In this document: piece by piece, positions 1 through 6,267 of the stretch
How positions within the stretch are numbered: position 1 is the first letter of the stretch
How the letters are laid out: each line of letters opens with the position of its first letter
Assembly (NCBI GenBank): GCA_003022685.1
Contig: PXSV01000021.1
Coordinates: forward strand, 1-7,062
Origin: Halobacteriales archaeon SW_9_67_24
GTDB lineage: Archaea > Halobacteriota > Halobacteria > Halobacteriales > Halococcaceae
Direction of reading: 5' to 3'
DNA length: 7,062 nt
Position numbers and translations under genes: made by a program
The notes under the pieces: model-generated
Told to the model about the DNA's origin: nothing
Database searches by the model: none
The model's input: the letters and a program-made list of their open reading frames with translations, nothing else

Positions 1-2
1 GG

Positions 3-821
3 ACCGCACGGCTGAACGCGCTCGCGTACTACGTCGCGCTTCCGGCGCTGATCTTCACCGCGACGTACGATCAGTCGGTCGGCGACCTCCTCTCGCCGGT
101 GCTGCTCGCGGGACTGGTGATCGTGTTCGTCGTGACGGCGGCGCTCGCGTGGCTCGTCCACCGGGATCGGTGGTCCCAACCGCGCCGGAGCGTCGCGGTC
201 GTCCAGTCGTATCACTCGAATCTCGGCTATCTCGGTCTCCCGCTCGTCGCCGCGACCTTCGACGGCGAGGTGACCGCGATCGCCAGCGTGATTCTCGGGG
301 TCGGCTCGCTGGTCCAGGTCCCGCTCACGGTTCTCGTGCTCGTCGGGCTCAACGACGCCGACACACGGGTGCGAGACGAACTCCGCGAGGTCGCCGCCAA
401 CCCCGTCATCGCGTCGCTGGTCGCCGGGCTCGCGGTCGGGGCGATCGGGATCGGCGTTCCGTCGCCCGTAGCGACGGGCCTCGACGGTCTCGGCGCGCTC
501 GCGCTCCCGCTTGCGTTGCTCTGCGTCGGTGCCTCGCTCGAACTCGACCTCCCGTCGGTCGACGTCGGCGCGACGCTCTCGGTCGTCGGGCTCAAGATCG
601 CCCTGATGCCGGTGCTCGCGTGGACCGTGTTCACGGCGCTCGCCGTCGATCCCGCAACGCTGACCGCGGGCGTCGTGATGTTCGGGACGCCGACCGCCGT
701 CTCGACGTTCGTCTACTCGAACGAGCTCGGTGGCGACGAGGGGTTCGCGTCGCTCAACGTCTTCGTCACGACGGTCGCCTCGGTCGGGAGCCTGTTCGTC
801 CTGATCGAACTGGTCGGATAG
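3..821 (+). CDS. AEC-family (auxin efflux carrier-like) transporter, 5' partial
   Basis: The frame is open from base 3 to the TAG at 819-821 and gives 272 residues; the start codon lies before the window. AEC permeases are usually about 300 aa with around ten membrane helices, so roughly 30-50 N-terminal residues are missing. Family signatures seen: LNALAYYVALPALIF near fragment residue 4, SNLGYLGLPL at about 72-81 (the helix-breaking Asn/Gly/Pro region), LCVGASLEL at about 173-181, and GTPTAVSTFVY near 228-238, the conserved C-terminal PTA element. Most of the rest is hydrophobic helices separated by short polar loops; the main loop, around residues 116-132, is charged. By family knowledge these are secondary transporters of small organic anions in the cytoplasmic membrane, such as malate or malonate. 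The substrate here cannot be read from sequence. Internal Met codons, for example at 99, would cut away the first conserved helix and are not real starts. Confidence 0.9.
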   Translation, partial: TARLNALAYYVALPALIFTATYDQSVGDLLSPVLLAGLVIVFVVTAALAWLVHRDRWSQPRRSVAVVQSYHSNLGYLGLPLVAATFDGEVTAIASVILGVGSLVQVPLTVLVLVGLNDADTRVRDELREVAANPVIASLVAGLAVGAIGIGVPSPVATGLDGLGALALPLALLCVGASLELDLPSVDVGATLSVVGLKIALMPVLAWTVFTALAVDPATLTAGVVMFGTPTAVSTFVYSNELGGDEGFASLNVFVTTVASVGSLFVLIELVG

Positions 822-915
822 CGAACGGTCCGACGATCGGTTCCAGTGACTCCCGTCCACGAAGGCGACGGCGGACCCCAACCCTTACTGTTCGATCGTG
901 CCACCTCCCGACTGA

Positions 916-1335
916 ATGCCATCGAACGACTCCCGCCAGCAGTTCTTCCTCCGGGTGACGGTCGTGGTGGCCGTCGCGACCCTCTTTTTGACCGCGAGCT
1001 TCGTCGGCCTGCTCGCGCTCCTCAACGGCGACCTCACCGGGTTTTCCTCACGGGTCGCGTGGTATCTCACCGTCACCGCGGTCGCGTTCGTCGGCAACAT
1101 CGTGCTCCTCGAAGATCAGGGCGCGTCGGGCACCTCGATCATCACGACGGCGGCGATCGTCGCTTGCTTGGTCTTCGTCGTCGTCTCGCTCGGCGTCGAG
1201 GGCCTGCTCTACACCGCTCGGAACCCGGCCGCGGTGTTCGTCTCCCAGACCATCCTCTACTTCTTCGCGGCGGCGCTCATCGGCAGCGGGGTCGGCTACT
1301 GGGCGCTCCGGCACTGGCGAGAAGTCGTCGGATAG
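916..1335 (+). CDS. Small four-helix membrane protein, function unknown
   Basis: This encodes 139 aa from ATG 916 to TAG. The hydropathy pattern gives four likely transmembrane segments at about residues 11-36, 47-65, 74-99 and 106-130. The N-terminus is short and polar, and the C-terminus ends RHWREVVG. The loop between helices 2 and 3 carries an acidic LLEDQGASGTS stretch. There are no enzyme motifs or metal ligands I can recognise, and I do not recognise the family beyond a halobacterial-type hypothetical membrane protein. The gene follows the AEC gene by 94 bp on the same strand. A weak TATA-like CTTACT (884-889) lies about 28 nt before the ATG, which would suit a leaderless transcript of its own, but read-through from the transporter gene is also possible. 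It converges on the ATPase gene with a 69-bp gap in which I see no strong terminator. Confidence 0.75.
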   Translation: MPSNDSRQQFFLRVTVVVAVATLFLTASFVGLLALLNGDLTGFSSRVAWYLTVTAVAFVGNIVLLEDQGASGTSIITTAAIVACLVFVVVSLGVEGLLYTARNPAAVFVSQTILYFFAAALIGSGVGYWALRHWREVVG

Positions 1336-1404
1336 CGATCCAGGAGGATGTCGATCGGATTGACGGTGGCAGCGGTGCGTTCGTGGTCGGGAGAACGAGG
1401 CTCG

Positions 1405-2727
1405 TCAGGGGTTGTCCCCGGCGAGCCGCCGGCGGACCAGATACGAGCCCAGCCGCAGGCGGTAGCCGACCGATCGGAGCAGGAACACCGAGAGGTCCCC
1501 GATTTCGGCGATGGTTCCCCCGACACCGGTCCGGTCCTCCGCGGCGGTCGGCGGGGTCGGCGGCGTCGGGCGCTGGCGCGGCGACGACACGATGCTGTTC
1601 GGGATGTCGATCGGCTCACCCTCACGACTGAGTTCGGCGACCTCGTCCTCCAGGGCACGGTTTCGCCCTTGTTCTCGCTCGACCGCCGCTTCGAGTTCGT
1701 CCGCGTTCGTGCCGTCGAGTGATTCCCCGTTGGCCGAGTCGGGTGGCGCGGTGTCGATGTCCGCTACCGCCTCCTCGAGATCGGTGTTCTGCGTCACTGT
1801 TCCCTGCTTGTGGCTCGCGGCGTCGTTCCGTCGATCGGAGTTGTCGTGCTCCGGCTCGACCGCCGTTTCGAGTGGTGAGTCGTCCGAAAGAAGGGCGTCG
1901 GTCGCGCCGTTCCCGGCGGCCCCGTCGTAGGAGTCGAGACCGGGCGTCGCGCCCGCGTCGTGGGTGGCCTTCCGCCGGAATCGGACCCGGTCCACCGAGT
2001 CGTCCCAGTCCGTGAGCAAGAATCCCTCGCCAGCGTCGAACCCTTGGATCAGGTCGGCGCGCTCGCTCCCGAGCACGTCGCCCGCGATCGAGACGTCGTT
2101 CTTCCACGTCAGGCGGTGCCAGACCAGCCAGTCACACTGGGTGATGAAGTCCTTGTCGACCGACGAGGGCCGCTGTGACATCCCGCAGATCCCGAACCCG
2201 CGTTTCCGGCCGCGCTTGCCGATCCGCTTCAGGAGCTTCGCGAGATCCGTACCGCCCCCCGACTGGGGGAGGTACTCCTGCATCTCCTCGATCAGGACCA
2301 GGAAGGGTTTGCGCTCGCGTTTCTCCTTTCGAAAGAGGTGGGCGACCACGTCGTGGATCAGCCTTTCGGCCTCCTCAGCGTCGAAGTACCCCGAGACGTC
2401 GAGGATCACGGGCACGTTCTCGACGAGGGCTGCCTCCGCGATCGACTCCGCATCCTCGGGCCCGATCTCGACATCGCAGAACTCGTCGGCTCCCGCGTGG
2501 AGCACCTCGAAGCGCTCCTTCAGCCCATAGTATTCGCCCTCGGTGTCGACGATCAGGAGGTTGAACCCCTCTTCGAGGAGCTGTTCGGCGATCACGCTCG
2601 CGGTGTTCGACTTGCCGCTTCCTGATTTCCCAGTGATAAATCCGCGTCCCGTGAGGATCTCGACGGTCGGAAGCGCCCTTCCCTGTTCGGTCACGACGAT
2701 GCGCCGGTCGTGCTCCTCTCGCACCAT
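1405..2727 (-). CDS. HerA/FtsK-superfamily (DUF87-like) ATPase with coiled-coil C-terminus
   Basis: This encodes 440 aa. Visible motifs: Walker A GKSGSGKS at 33-40; an IVDTEGEYYGL strand at 59-69, typical of HerA/VirB4-type ATPases; Walker B FLVLIEEMQEYLP at 142-154 with a paired Glu (147-148); an Arg/Lys-rich GKRGRKRGFG at 170-179 that could hold the arginine finger; and the sensor GMSQRPSSVDK at 182-192. The RecA-like core ends near 255. After it come a low-complexity Asp/Ser/Asn/Thr linker (about 257-340), a short heptad-like segment at 342-368, a Pro/Thr-rich stretch (383-394) and a basic-hydrophobic tail at 412-435. Classical HerA has an N-terminal HAS-barrel domain before Walker A; only 32 residues precede it here. 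No NurA-type nuclease gene is adjacent. The family pumps DNA or protein as ring hexamers; the substrate is unknown. The start at 2727 is chosen because a TATA box lies about 30 nt upstream. The frame stays open 62 codons further, but that extension runs through the promoter into the divergent gene. Confidence 0.88.
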   Translation of the reverse strand: MVREEHDRRIVVTEQGRALPTVEILTGRGFITGKSGSGKSNTASVIAEQLLEEGFNLLIVDTEGEYYGLKERFEVLHAGADEFCDVEIGPEDAESIAEAALVENVPVILDVSGYFDAEEAERLIHDVVAHLFRKEKRERKPFLVLIEEMQEYLPQSGGGTDLAKLLKRIGKRGRKRGFGICGMSQRPSSVDKDFITQCDWLVWHRLTWKNDVSIAGDVLGSERADLIQGFDAGEGFLLTDWDDSVDRVRFRRKATHDAGATPGLDSYDGAAGNGATDALLSDDSPLETAVEPEHDNSDRRNDAASHKQGTVTQNTDLEEAVADIDTAPPDSANGESLDGTNADELEAAVEREQGRNRALEDEVAELSREGEPIDIPNSIVSSPRQRPTPPTPPTAAEDRTGVGGTIAEIGDLSVFLLRSVGYRLRLGSYLVRRRLAGDNP

Positions 2728-2753
2728 TCGTGCGGGGCGATGTGCGCCACCCG

Positions 2754-2761
2754 GATAAATA
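2754..2761 (-). promoter_or_regulatory. TATA box of the HerA-like ATPase gene
   Basis: On the minus strand this reads TATTTATC, the most AT-rich stretch of the 116-bp divergent region, with a purine/G-rich GACGACGGG just upstream where the BRE would sit. Its centre is about 30 nt before the ATG at 2727. That places transcription start only a few bases before the codon, as is usual in halophilic archaea. It decides the start codon against the longer open frame. Confidence 0.7.
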
Positions 2762-2843
2762 CCCGTCGTCGGTGGGTCCGACAACCGGGGGCGGATCGCC
2801 GCCACCTCAAGGACTTTGCGTGCTACGGCAGAACACACCACGT

Positions 2844-3803
2844 ATGCGAGCCGTTCGCTACCACGAACACGGCGGGCCGGAAGTGCTCCAGGTGGACGAG
2901 ATCGATCGACCAACGCCCGCGGCGGGGGAGATCCTCGTCGAGATGCGAGCCGCGAGCATCAACGCGGTCGACACGAAGTTCCGGGCGGGAACCTACGGCT
3001 CGGTCTCGCTGCCGGCGGTTCCCGGTGGCGACGGGGCGGGCGTCGTCAGCGAGGTCGGGGAGGGCGTCGAGGCGTTCGACGTCGGGGACCGGGTGTTCGC
3101 CGGCGGGATGGGCCACGACGAGGGCGGCACGTTCGCTGAGTACGCCGCGATCCCGGCGACGAAGGCGGCCCACCTCCCCGAGAGCGTGTCGTTCGAGGTC
3201 GGCGGCGCGATTCCGAACGTCGGTGTGACCGCGTGGCTGGCGCTCGTCGATCGGATCGGACTCCGCCCGACCGAGCGCTGCCTCGTCCACGGCGGGAACG
3301 GCGGCGTCGGGCACGCTGCCGTCCAGCTCGGCGCGGCCATGGGCGCGGACGTGATCGCGACCGCCGGATCGGACGAAACCCGCGAGGGGGTCCAGGACCT
3401 CGGTGCGGTGGCGGCGTTCGACTACGATAGCGAATCACTCACCGAGGACATCCGCGACGCGACCGACGGCGACGGCGTCGACGCGATCCTCGATCACCGC
3501 CTCGACGAGTATCTCGGCCTCGACCTCGCGGTCGCCGGGCAGAACGCTCACATCGTTTCCATTACTGGCGACATCCCGGCGGTCGAGAACGCGCCGATGC
3601 AGGACAAACAGCCGATCATCCAGGGAATGGCGATCGCGAACACGCCCGAACGCCGGCCCATGCTCCGGCGGCTTGCCCGCCTCCTCGAACGAGGCGATCT
3701 CACCGCGGTGATCGCCGAAACCCGCGACTTCGAGACCGTCGGCGACGCCCATCGAACGGTCTCCGAGGGTGGCTACGTCGGCAAAGTCGTCGTCCAGCCC
3801 TGA
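2844..3803 (+). CDS. Zinc-independent MDR oxidoreductase, NADPH:quinone reductase-like
   Basis: This encodes 319 aa, full length for the quinone oxidoreductase/zeta-crystallin branch of the medium-chain dehydrogenase/reductase superfamily. The start MRAVRYHEHGGPEVLQV is the classic N-terminus of the family. A GroES-like domain spans about 1-125, with INAVDTKFRAG at 39-49 and VPGGDGAGVV at 59-68. The nucleotide-binding Rossmann domain has HGGNGGVGHAAVQLG at 149-163 and ends with GGYVGKVVV at 309-317. The Cys/His ligands of catalytic and structural zinc are absent, as expected for the zinc-free branch. The family reduces quinones or activated C=C bonds with NADPH in the cytosol; the substrate here is unknown. 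Where most relatives have an LDPVGG-type turn, this has ILDHRLDEY at 215-223. A weak ACTTTGC (2813-2819) sits about 28 nt upstream. Start 2844 is preferred over an in-frame codon at 2730 because the extra 38 residues have no family counterpart and overlap the divergent promoter. Confidence 0.9.
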   Translation: MRAVRYHEHGGPEVLQVDEIDRPTPAAGEILVEMRAASINAVDTKFRAGTYGSVSLPAVPGGDGAGVVSEVGEGVEAFDVGDRVFAGGMGHDEGGTFAEYAAIPATKAAHLPESVSFEVGGAIPNVGVTAWLALVDRIGLRPTERCLVHGGNGGVGHAAVQLGAAMGADVIATAGSDETREGVQDLGAVAAFDYDSESLTEDIRDATDGDGVDAILDHRLDEYLGLDLAVAGQNAHIVSITGDIPAVENAPMQDKQPIIQGMAIANTPERRPMLRRLARLLERGDLTAVIAETRDFETVGDAHRTVSEGGYVGKVVVQP

Positions 3804-3931
3804 TTCGGTCGCTCGGCTCACTACCCGTCGACCGCCCGTAGCGGTGGAAGACGTCGCGGCGCGATCCGGCGTCGGGGATGATCGGTCCGGAACACCCTGC
3901 GATACGACGGTCAGTTCGACTGCAGCGGGCC

Positions 3932-4642
3932 TCAGATCCGCATCCGGTCGCCGGACGCACGGAGGTCGAGTTCGAACGTCCAGCCACGCCGGTCCTGCTC
4001 GATCAGATGGCAGTAGGCGTCCGCCATCGCCCTCGGGGAGATGAGTTCGTCGTCCGAGCGGGGGACGTCGCTCTCGCCGGGGCCGCCGATCGCGCCGTCG
4101 ACGAGGACGTACGCGACGTGGATTCCCTCTGAGCCGAACCGGTGGACGAGCGACTGGGCGAGACCCCGGAGCGCCGGACCCGCCATGTCCCACGCGAGCA
4201 GGTTGCCGAACGCGCGTTTCGCCATCGAGGTCCCGGTGTAGATCACCGTCCCGCCGTCGTTGTCGCGCATATCGCCGATCGCCTCCCTGGCTGCGAGGAA
4301 CCCACCGCGAAGCACGACCTCGTAGACCGCCTCGAAGTCGTCCTGATCGACCTCGAAGAGGTGGCCCGGGGCTGGAACGCTCGGGTTGTAGACGAGCACG
4401 TCGACCGGGCCGAGTCGGTCGCGGACGGCGTGAAAGCCGGCCTCGATCTCCTCGGCGGAACCGAGATCGGTCGGGACCGCGAGCGCGTCGTGACCCGCCT
4501 CCTGGAGTTCGGTTTCGAGGCTCGTGAGGTAGTCCGCCGAGCGCGCGAAGAAGGCGACGGCGTAGCCTTCCGATGCCAGACGGCGGACGAGCGTTTCCCC
4601 GAACCCGCCACCGACGCCAGCGACGACTGCGGTATGGGCCAT
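3932..4642 (-). CDS. SDR-fold protein with degenerate catalytic residues
   Basis: This encodes 236 aa, close to classical short-chain dehydrogenase/reductase length. The Rossmann fold is clear: the glycine-rich loop GVGGGFG at 9-15, an FFARS cofactor-specificity strand at 31-35 whose Arg suggests NADP(H), TDL at 58-60, and an NNAG-equivalent YNPS at 85-88. The active-site region does not keep the Ser-Tyr-x-x-x-Lys signature. LAWDMAGPALRGLAQSL at 149-165 aligns with the usual YxxxK-A helix, but Trp151 is at the Tyr position and Gly155 at the Lys position. GIHVAYVLVDGAI (173-185) and WTFELDLR (221-228) match, from memory, an SDR subgroup that typically has Phe for Tyr and keeps the Lys; here the Lys is lost as well. 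It may bind a dinucleotide without normal reductase chemistry. It is a single gene, divergent from nac and convergent with the MDR gene across 128 bp. Confidence 0.87.
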   Translation of the reverse strand: MAHTAVVAGVGGGFGETLVRRLASEGYAVAFFARSADYLTSLETELQEAGHDALAVPTDLGSAEEIEAGFHAVRDRLGPVDVLVYNPSVPAPGHLFEVDQDDFEAVYEVVLRGGFLAAREAIGDMRDNDGGTVIYTGTSMAKRAFGNLLAWDMAGPALRGLAQSLVHRFGSEGIHVAYVLVDGAIGGPGESDVPRSDDELISPRAMADAYCHLIEQDRRGWTFELDLRASGDRMRI

Positions 4643-4666
4643 GTCGCGTTCCTGTTCGCCGCTCCC

Positions 4667-4672
4667 GATAAC
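4667..4672 (-). promoter_or_regulatory. TATA-like box of the SDR-fold gene
   Basis: On the minus strand this reads GTTATC within GAGGAGTTATCGGG, centred about 28 nt before the ATG at 4642. The position fits a leaderless transcript and supports that ATG. The match to the haloarchaeal TATA consensus is only moderate. Confidence 0.5.
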
Positions 4673-4803
4673 TCCTCGTGTGCGGTCGGCGAGTCAGCCC
4701 GTTCGGCGGTGTCGACGTAGCCTGACCGCCGTGAGAGCGGACAGGGCGAACCGTGTCGCAACGAACCCGAAGGGACAAGACGCTGGCGGTCGTTTCAGCG
4801 GGT

Positions 4804-5217
4804 ATGTTCGGAGGAGGCGGCGGCGGGATGAACCCCCGGAAGCTGAACCAGATGATGGAACAGATGGGTATCGACATCGAGGAGCTCGATGCCGAGGAGA
4901 TCGTGATCCGCACCGGCGAGAAGGAACTCGTCTTCGACCAGCCGGACGTCCAGCGGATGGACGCCCAGGGCCAGGCGACCTACACGATCACCGGCGAACC
5001 CGAAACGCGCGAGGCCGGCGAGGAGGCGACGCCGCTCGGGGCCGGCGACGAGGGTACGATCGACGCCGGGACTGGCAGCGAGAGCGGTGGGGACGGCATC
5101 CCCGAGGAGGACGTGGGAATCGTGGCCCAGCGGACGGGCGCGAGCGAGGACGACGCGCGCGAGGCGTTGGAGGAGACCGACGGCGACCTCGCGGCTGCCG
5201 TCTCGCGGCTGGAGTGA
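4804..5217 (+). CDS. nac: Nascent polypeptide-associated complex (NAC) protein, archaeal
   Basis: This encodes 137 aa starting MFGGGGGGMNPRKLNQMMEQ, the typical N-terminus of halobacterial NAC. The NAC beta-barrel domain spans about 10-64, including MGIDIEELDAEEIVIRTGEK (21-40), LVF (42-44) and MDAQGQATYTITG (52-64). A Gly/Glu/Thr-rich acidic linker follows at 65-98. A UBA-like three-helix domain at 99-137 carries PEEDVGIVAQRTGASEDDA, ending DGDLAAAVSRLE. Archaeal NAC forms homodimers that bind ribosomes and emerging chains in the cytosol. The linker makes it a little longer than most archaeal NACs. A GTG at 4753 would add 17 residues, but the conserved proteins begin at the MFGGG methionine. 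The promoter is not obvious; GACAAGAC (4775-4782) is at the right distance but weak. The gene overlaps trmI by 4 nt. Confidence 0.95.
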   Translation: MFGGGGGGMNPRKLNQMMEQMGIDIEELDAEEIVIRTGEKELVFDQPDVQRMDAQGQATYTITGEPETREAGEEATPLGAGDEGTIDAGTGSESGGDGIPEEDVGIVAQRTGASEDDAREALEETDGDLAAAVSRLE

Positions 5218-5975
5218 CCGCCGTTCTGCTGGTCACCGACGACCGCGAGTATCTCCGCGAGCCCGGCGACCGGCTCGAAACCGATCTCGGCGTACTCGAC
5301 GTGCCGGAAGATGTCGAACCCGGCGAGACCCTCGAAACCCACCTCGGCACCGAGTTCCGGGTCCGCGAACTCCGTGGCCCCGACCTCTTTCACCACTTCG
5401 AGCGCACCGGCGCGCCGATGATGCCGCGGGACATCGGCCTCATCGCCGGTCACACCGGCGTCGCGGCCGGCGATCGAGTCCTCGACGCCGGCACTGGAAC
5501 AGGTGTGCTCGCGGCGTATCTCGCGCGGGCCGGCGCGTCGGTGGTGACCTACGAGCAGGACGCCGAGTTCGCCGACGTGGCGCGCGAGAACATGGCGCTC
5601 GCTGGCGTCGGCGGGGCGGAGTCGGAGGATGGAGCCGCGGCGGCCGCCGGGCCAGGCAGCGCCACGGTCCGCACCGGCGACGTGTGCGACGCGCTCGACG
5701 ATCTCTCGGGGTTCGATCTCGTGACCCTCGACACCGAAGACGCTCCGTCGGTCGTCGAACATGCCGCCGACCTGCTCGTCTCGGGGGGGTTCCTCGCGGT
5801 CTATTCGCCGTTCGTGGAGGATTCGCGCGCGGTCGTCGAGAGTGCCCGGGAGGCCGGGCTGGCGGTCGAAACGTACGAGACCATCCAGCGCGAGATGGAC
5901 TTCGACGAGCGCGGCACCCGTCCCTCGACCGCCGGCGTTGGCCACACGGGGTATCTCGTGTTCGGGCGAAACTAA
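5214..5975 (+). CDS. trmI: tRNA (adenine-N1)-methyltransferase, TrmI family
   Basis: This encodes 253 aa from a GTG at 5214 that overlaps the nac stop codon as GTGA, so translation is probably coupled. An N-terminal small beta-barrel-like region (about 1-55) precedes PDLFHHFERTGAPMMPRDIG at 56-75, the family's region before motif I. SAM motif I is VLDAGTGTGVLAAYLARAG (89-107). The motif II acid is Glu114 in VTYEQD. Motif III is near TGDV (154-157), and motif IV LVTLDTEDAPSVVEHAADLL (169-188) carries Asp173. The C-terminus has the family element RPSTAGVGHTGYLVFGR (236-252). Archaeal TrmI makes m1A at tRNA positions 57/58; in halophiles m1A57 is known to be the precursor of 1-methylinosine 57. 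An Ala/Gly/Glu-rich insertion at 131-150 separates motif II from motif III. A protein-isoaspartate methyltransferase annotation is possible in databases, but the HTGYL tail favours TrmI. Upstream in-frame codons lie inside nac and are rejected. Confidence 0.9.
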   Translation: MTAVLLVTDDREYLREPGDRLETDLGVLDVPEDVEPGETLETHLGTEFRVRELRGPDLFHHFERTGAPMMPRDIGLIAGHTGVAAGDRVLDAGTGTGVLAAYLARAGASVVTYEQDAEFADVARENMALAGVGGAESEDGAAAAAGPGSATVRTGDVCDALDDLSGFDLVTLDTEDAPSVVEHAADLLVSGGFLAVYSPFVEDSRAVVESAREAGLAVETYETIQREMDFDERGTRPSTAGVGHTGYLVFGRN

Positions 5976-6001
5976 CCGGCCAGTTCTTCGGCGACCTTTG
6001 G

Positions 6002-6008
6002 TTATAAG
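6002..6008 (+). promoter_or_regulatory. TATA box for the two-gene unit starting at 6038
   Basis: TTATAAG lies in the 62-bp gap after trmI, preceded by a CGACCTTTGG stretch where the BRE would be. Its centre is about 33 nt before the ATG at 6038, predicting a leader of only about 5-8 nt. It is the clearest TATA box in the window and indicates that 6038-6645 is transcribed separately from nac-trmI, although some read-through is possible. Confidence 0.72.
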
Positions 6009-6037
6009 CCCCCTACCGTCCATGTGGATGATGGGTC

Positions 6038-6265
6038 ATGAGCGAATCAGAAACCGATCCCGAACCCGAGGAGCGACTCGACGAGACGACGACGTGGCCC
6101 GAACTCGCCATCGGGCTGTACGACCGGCTGACGGGCCGTGGTGCGGAGATCACCTACGAGTTCGAGGAGATGGAGGTCGCGGTGCCCTCGAAGGCGGGCG
6201 AGGACGCCGACCACGCCCACTGGCACGTCGACGGGACGCTCCGGATCACGACGCGCGAGCCGTAG
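6038..6265 (+). CDS. Small acidic conserved-type protein, 75 aa, function unknown
   Basis: This encodes 75 aa. An acidic disordered N-terminus (residues 1-18) is followed by a short helix WPELAIGLYDRLTGRGAEI (20-38). Two predicted beta strands come next, ITYEFEEMEVAVP (38-50) and HWHVDGTLRITT (61-72), separated by an acidic Asp/Ala/His turn. The acidity and third-position GC are those of a real halophile gene. The pattern resembles small uncharacterised proteins I associate with haloarchaea, but I cannot name a family. It has no Cys clusters, no membrane segment and no HTH. Position 6038 is the only start in this frame that fits the TATA box at 6002; the ATGs at 6022, 6028 and 6031 are in another frame. 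The stop is 2 nt before the GTG of the next gene, so the two are probably co-translated and functionally linked. Confidence 0.75.
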   Translation: MSESETDPEPEERLDETTTWPELAIGLYDRLTGRGAEITYEFEEMEVAVPSKAGEDADHAHWHVDGTLRITTREP

Positions 6266-6267
6266 CC

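Noticed and set aside
1405..2727. Defence-system or plasmid-transfer ATPase
   Set aside because: HerA/VirB4-like ATPases occur in defence islands and conjugative elements, but the neighbours are a transporter, a small membrane protein and an MDR enzyme. There is no nuclease, Sir2, relaxase or integrase gene and no change in base composition.
2728..2913. A 62-codon N-terminal extension of the HerA-like ATPase
   Set aside because: It crosses the ATPase TATA box and runs into the divergent MDR coding region, and its composition is unlike the acidic protein that follows.
3831..3845. Small inverted repeat ACCGC-5 nt-GCGGT in the convergent MDR/SDR gap
   Set aside because: A five-base stem without a following T-run is expected by chance at this GC content and is not convincing as a terminator.
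3435..4913. A 492-codon open frame on the minus strand
   Set aside because: It runs antisense through the MDR gene, then through the SDR gene in another frame and antisense into nac. Its translation is Arg/Pro/Ser-rich without motifs. In high-GC DNA with strong third-position bias such shadows are expected.
4641..5213. In-frame extension of trmI upstream of its GTG
   Set aside because: It lies entirely over the nac gene and its upstream region and is an Arg-rich shadow. The GTG in the stop overlap gives the expected TrmI length.
4980..6023. A 347-codon open frame antisense to nac and trmI
   Set aside because: Both plus-strand genes match known families along their full length. The antisense translation has no recognisable domain and ends in Ser/Pro-rich low complexity.
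5761..6267. In-frame upstream extension of the 125-aa protein
   Set aside because: It overlaps trmI and the 75-aa gene and has Arg/Ser/Pro-rich shadow composition. GTG 6268, directly after the previous stop, is the better start.
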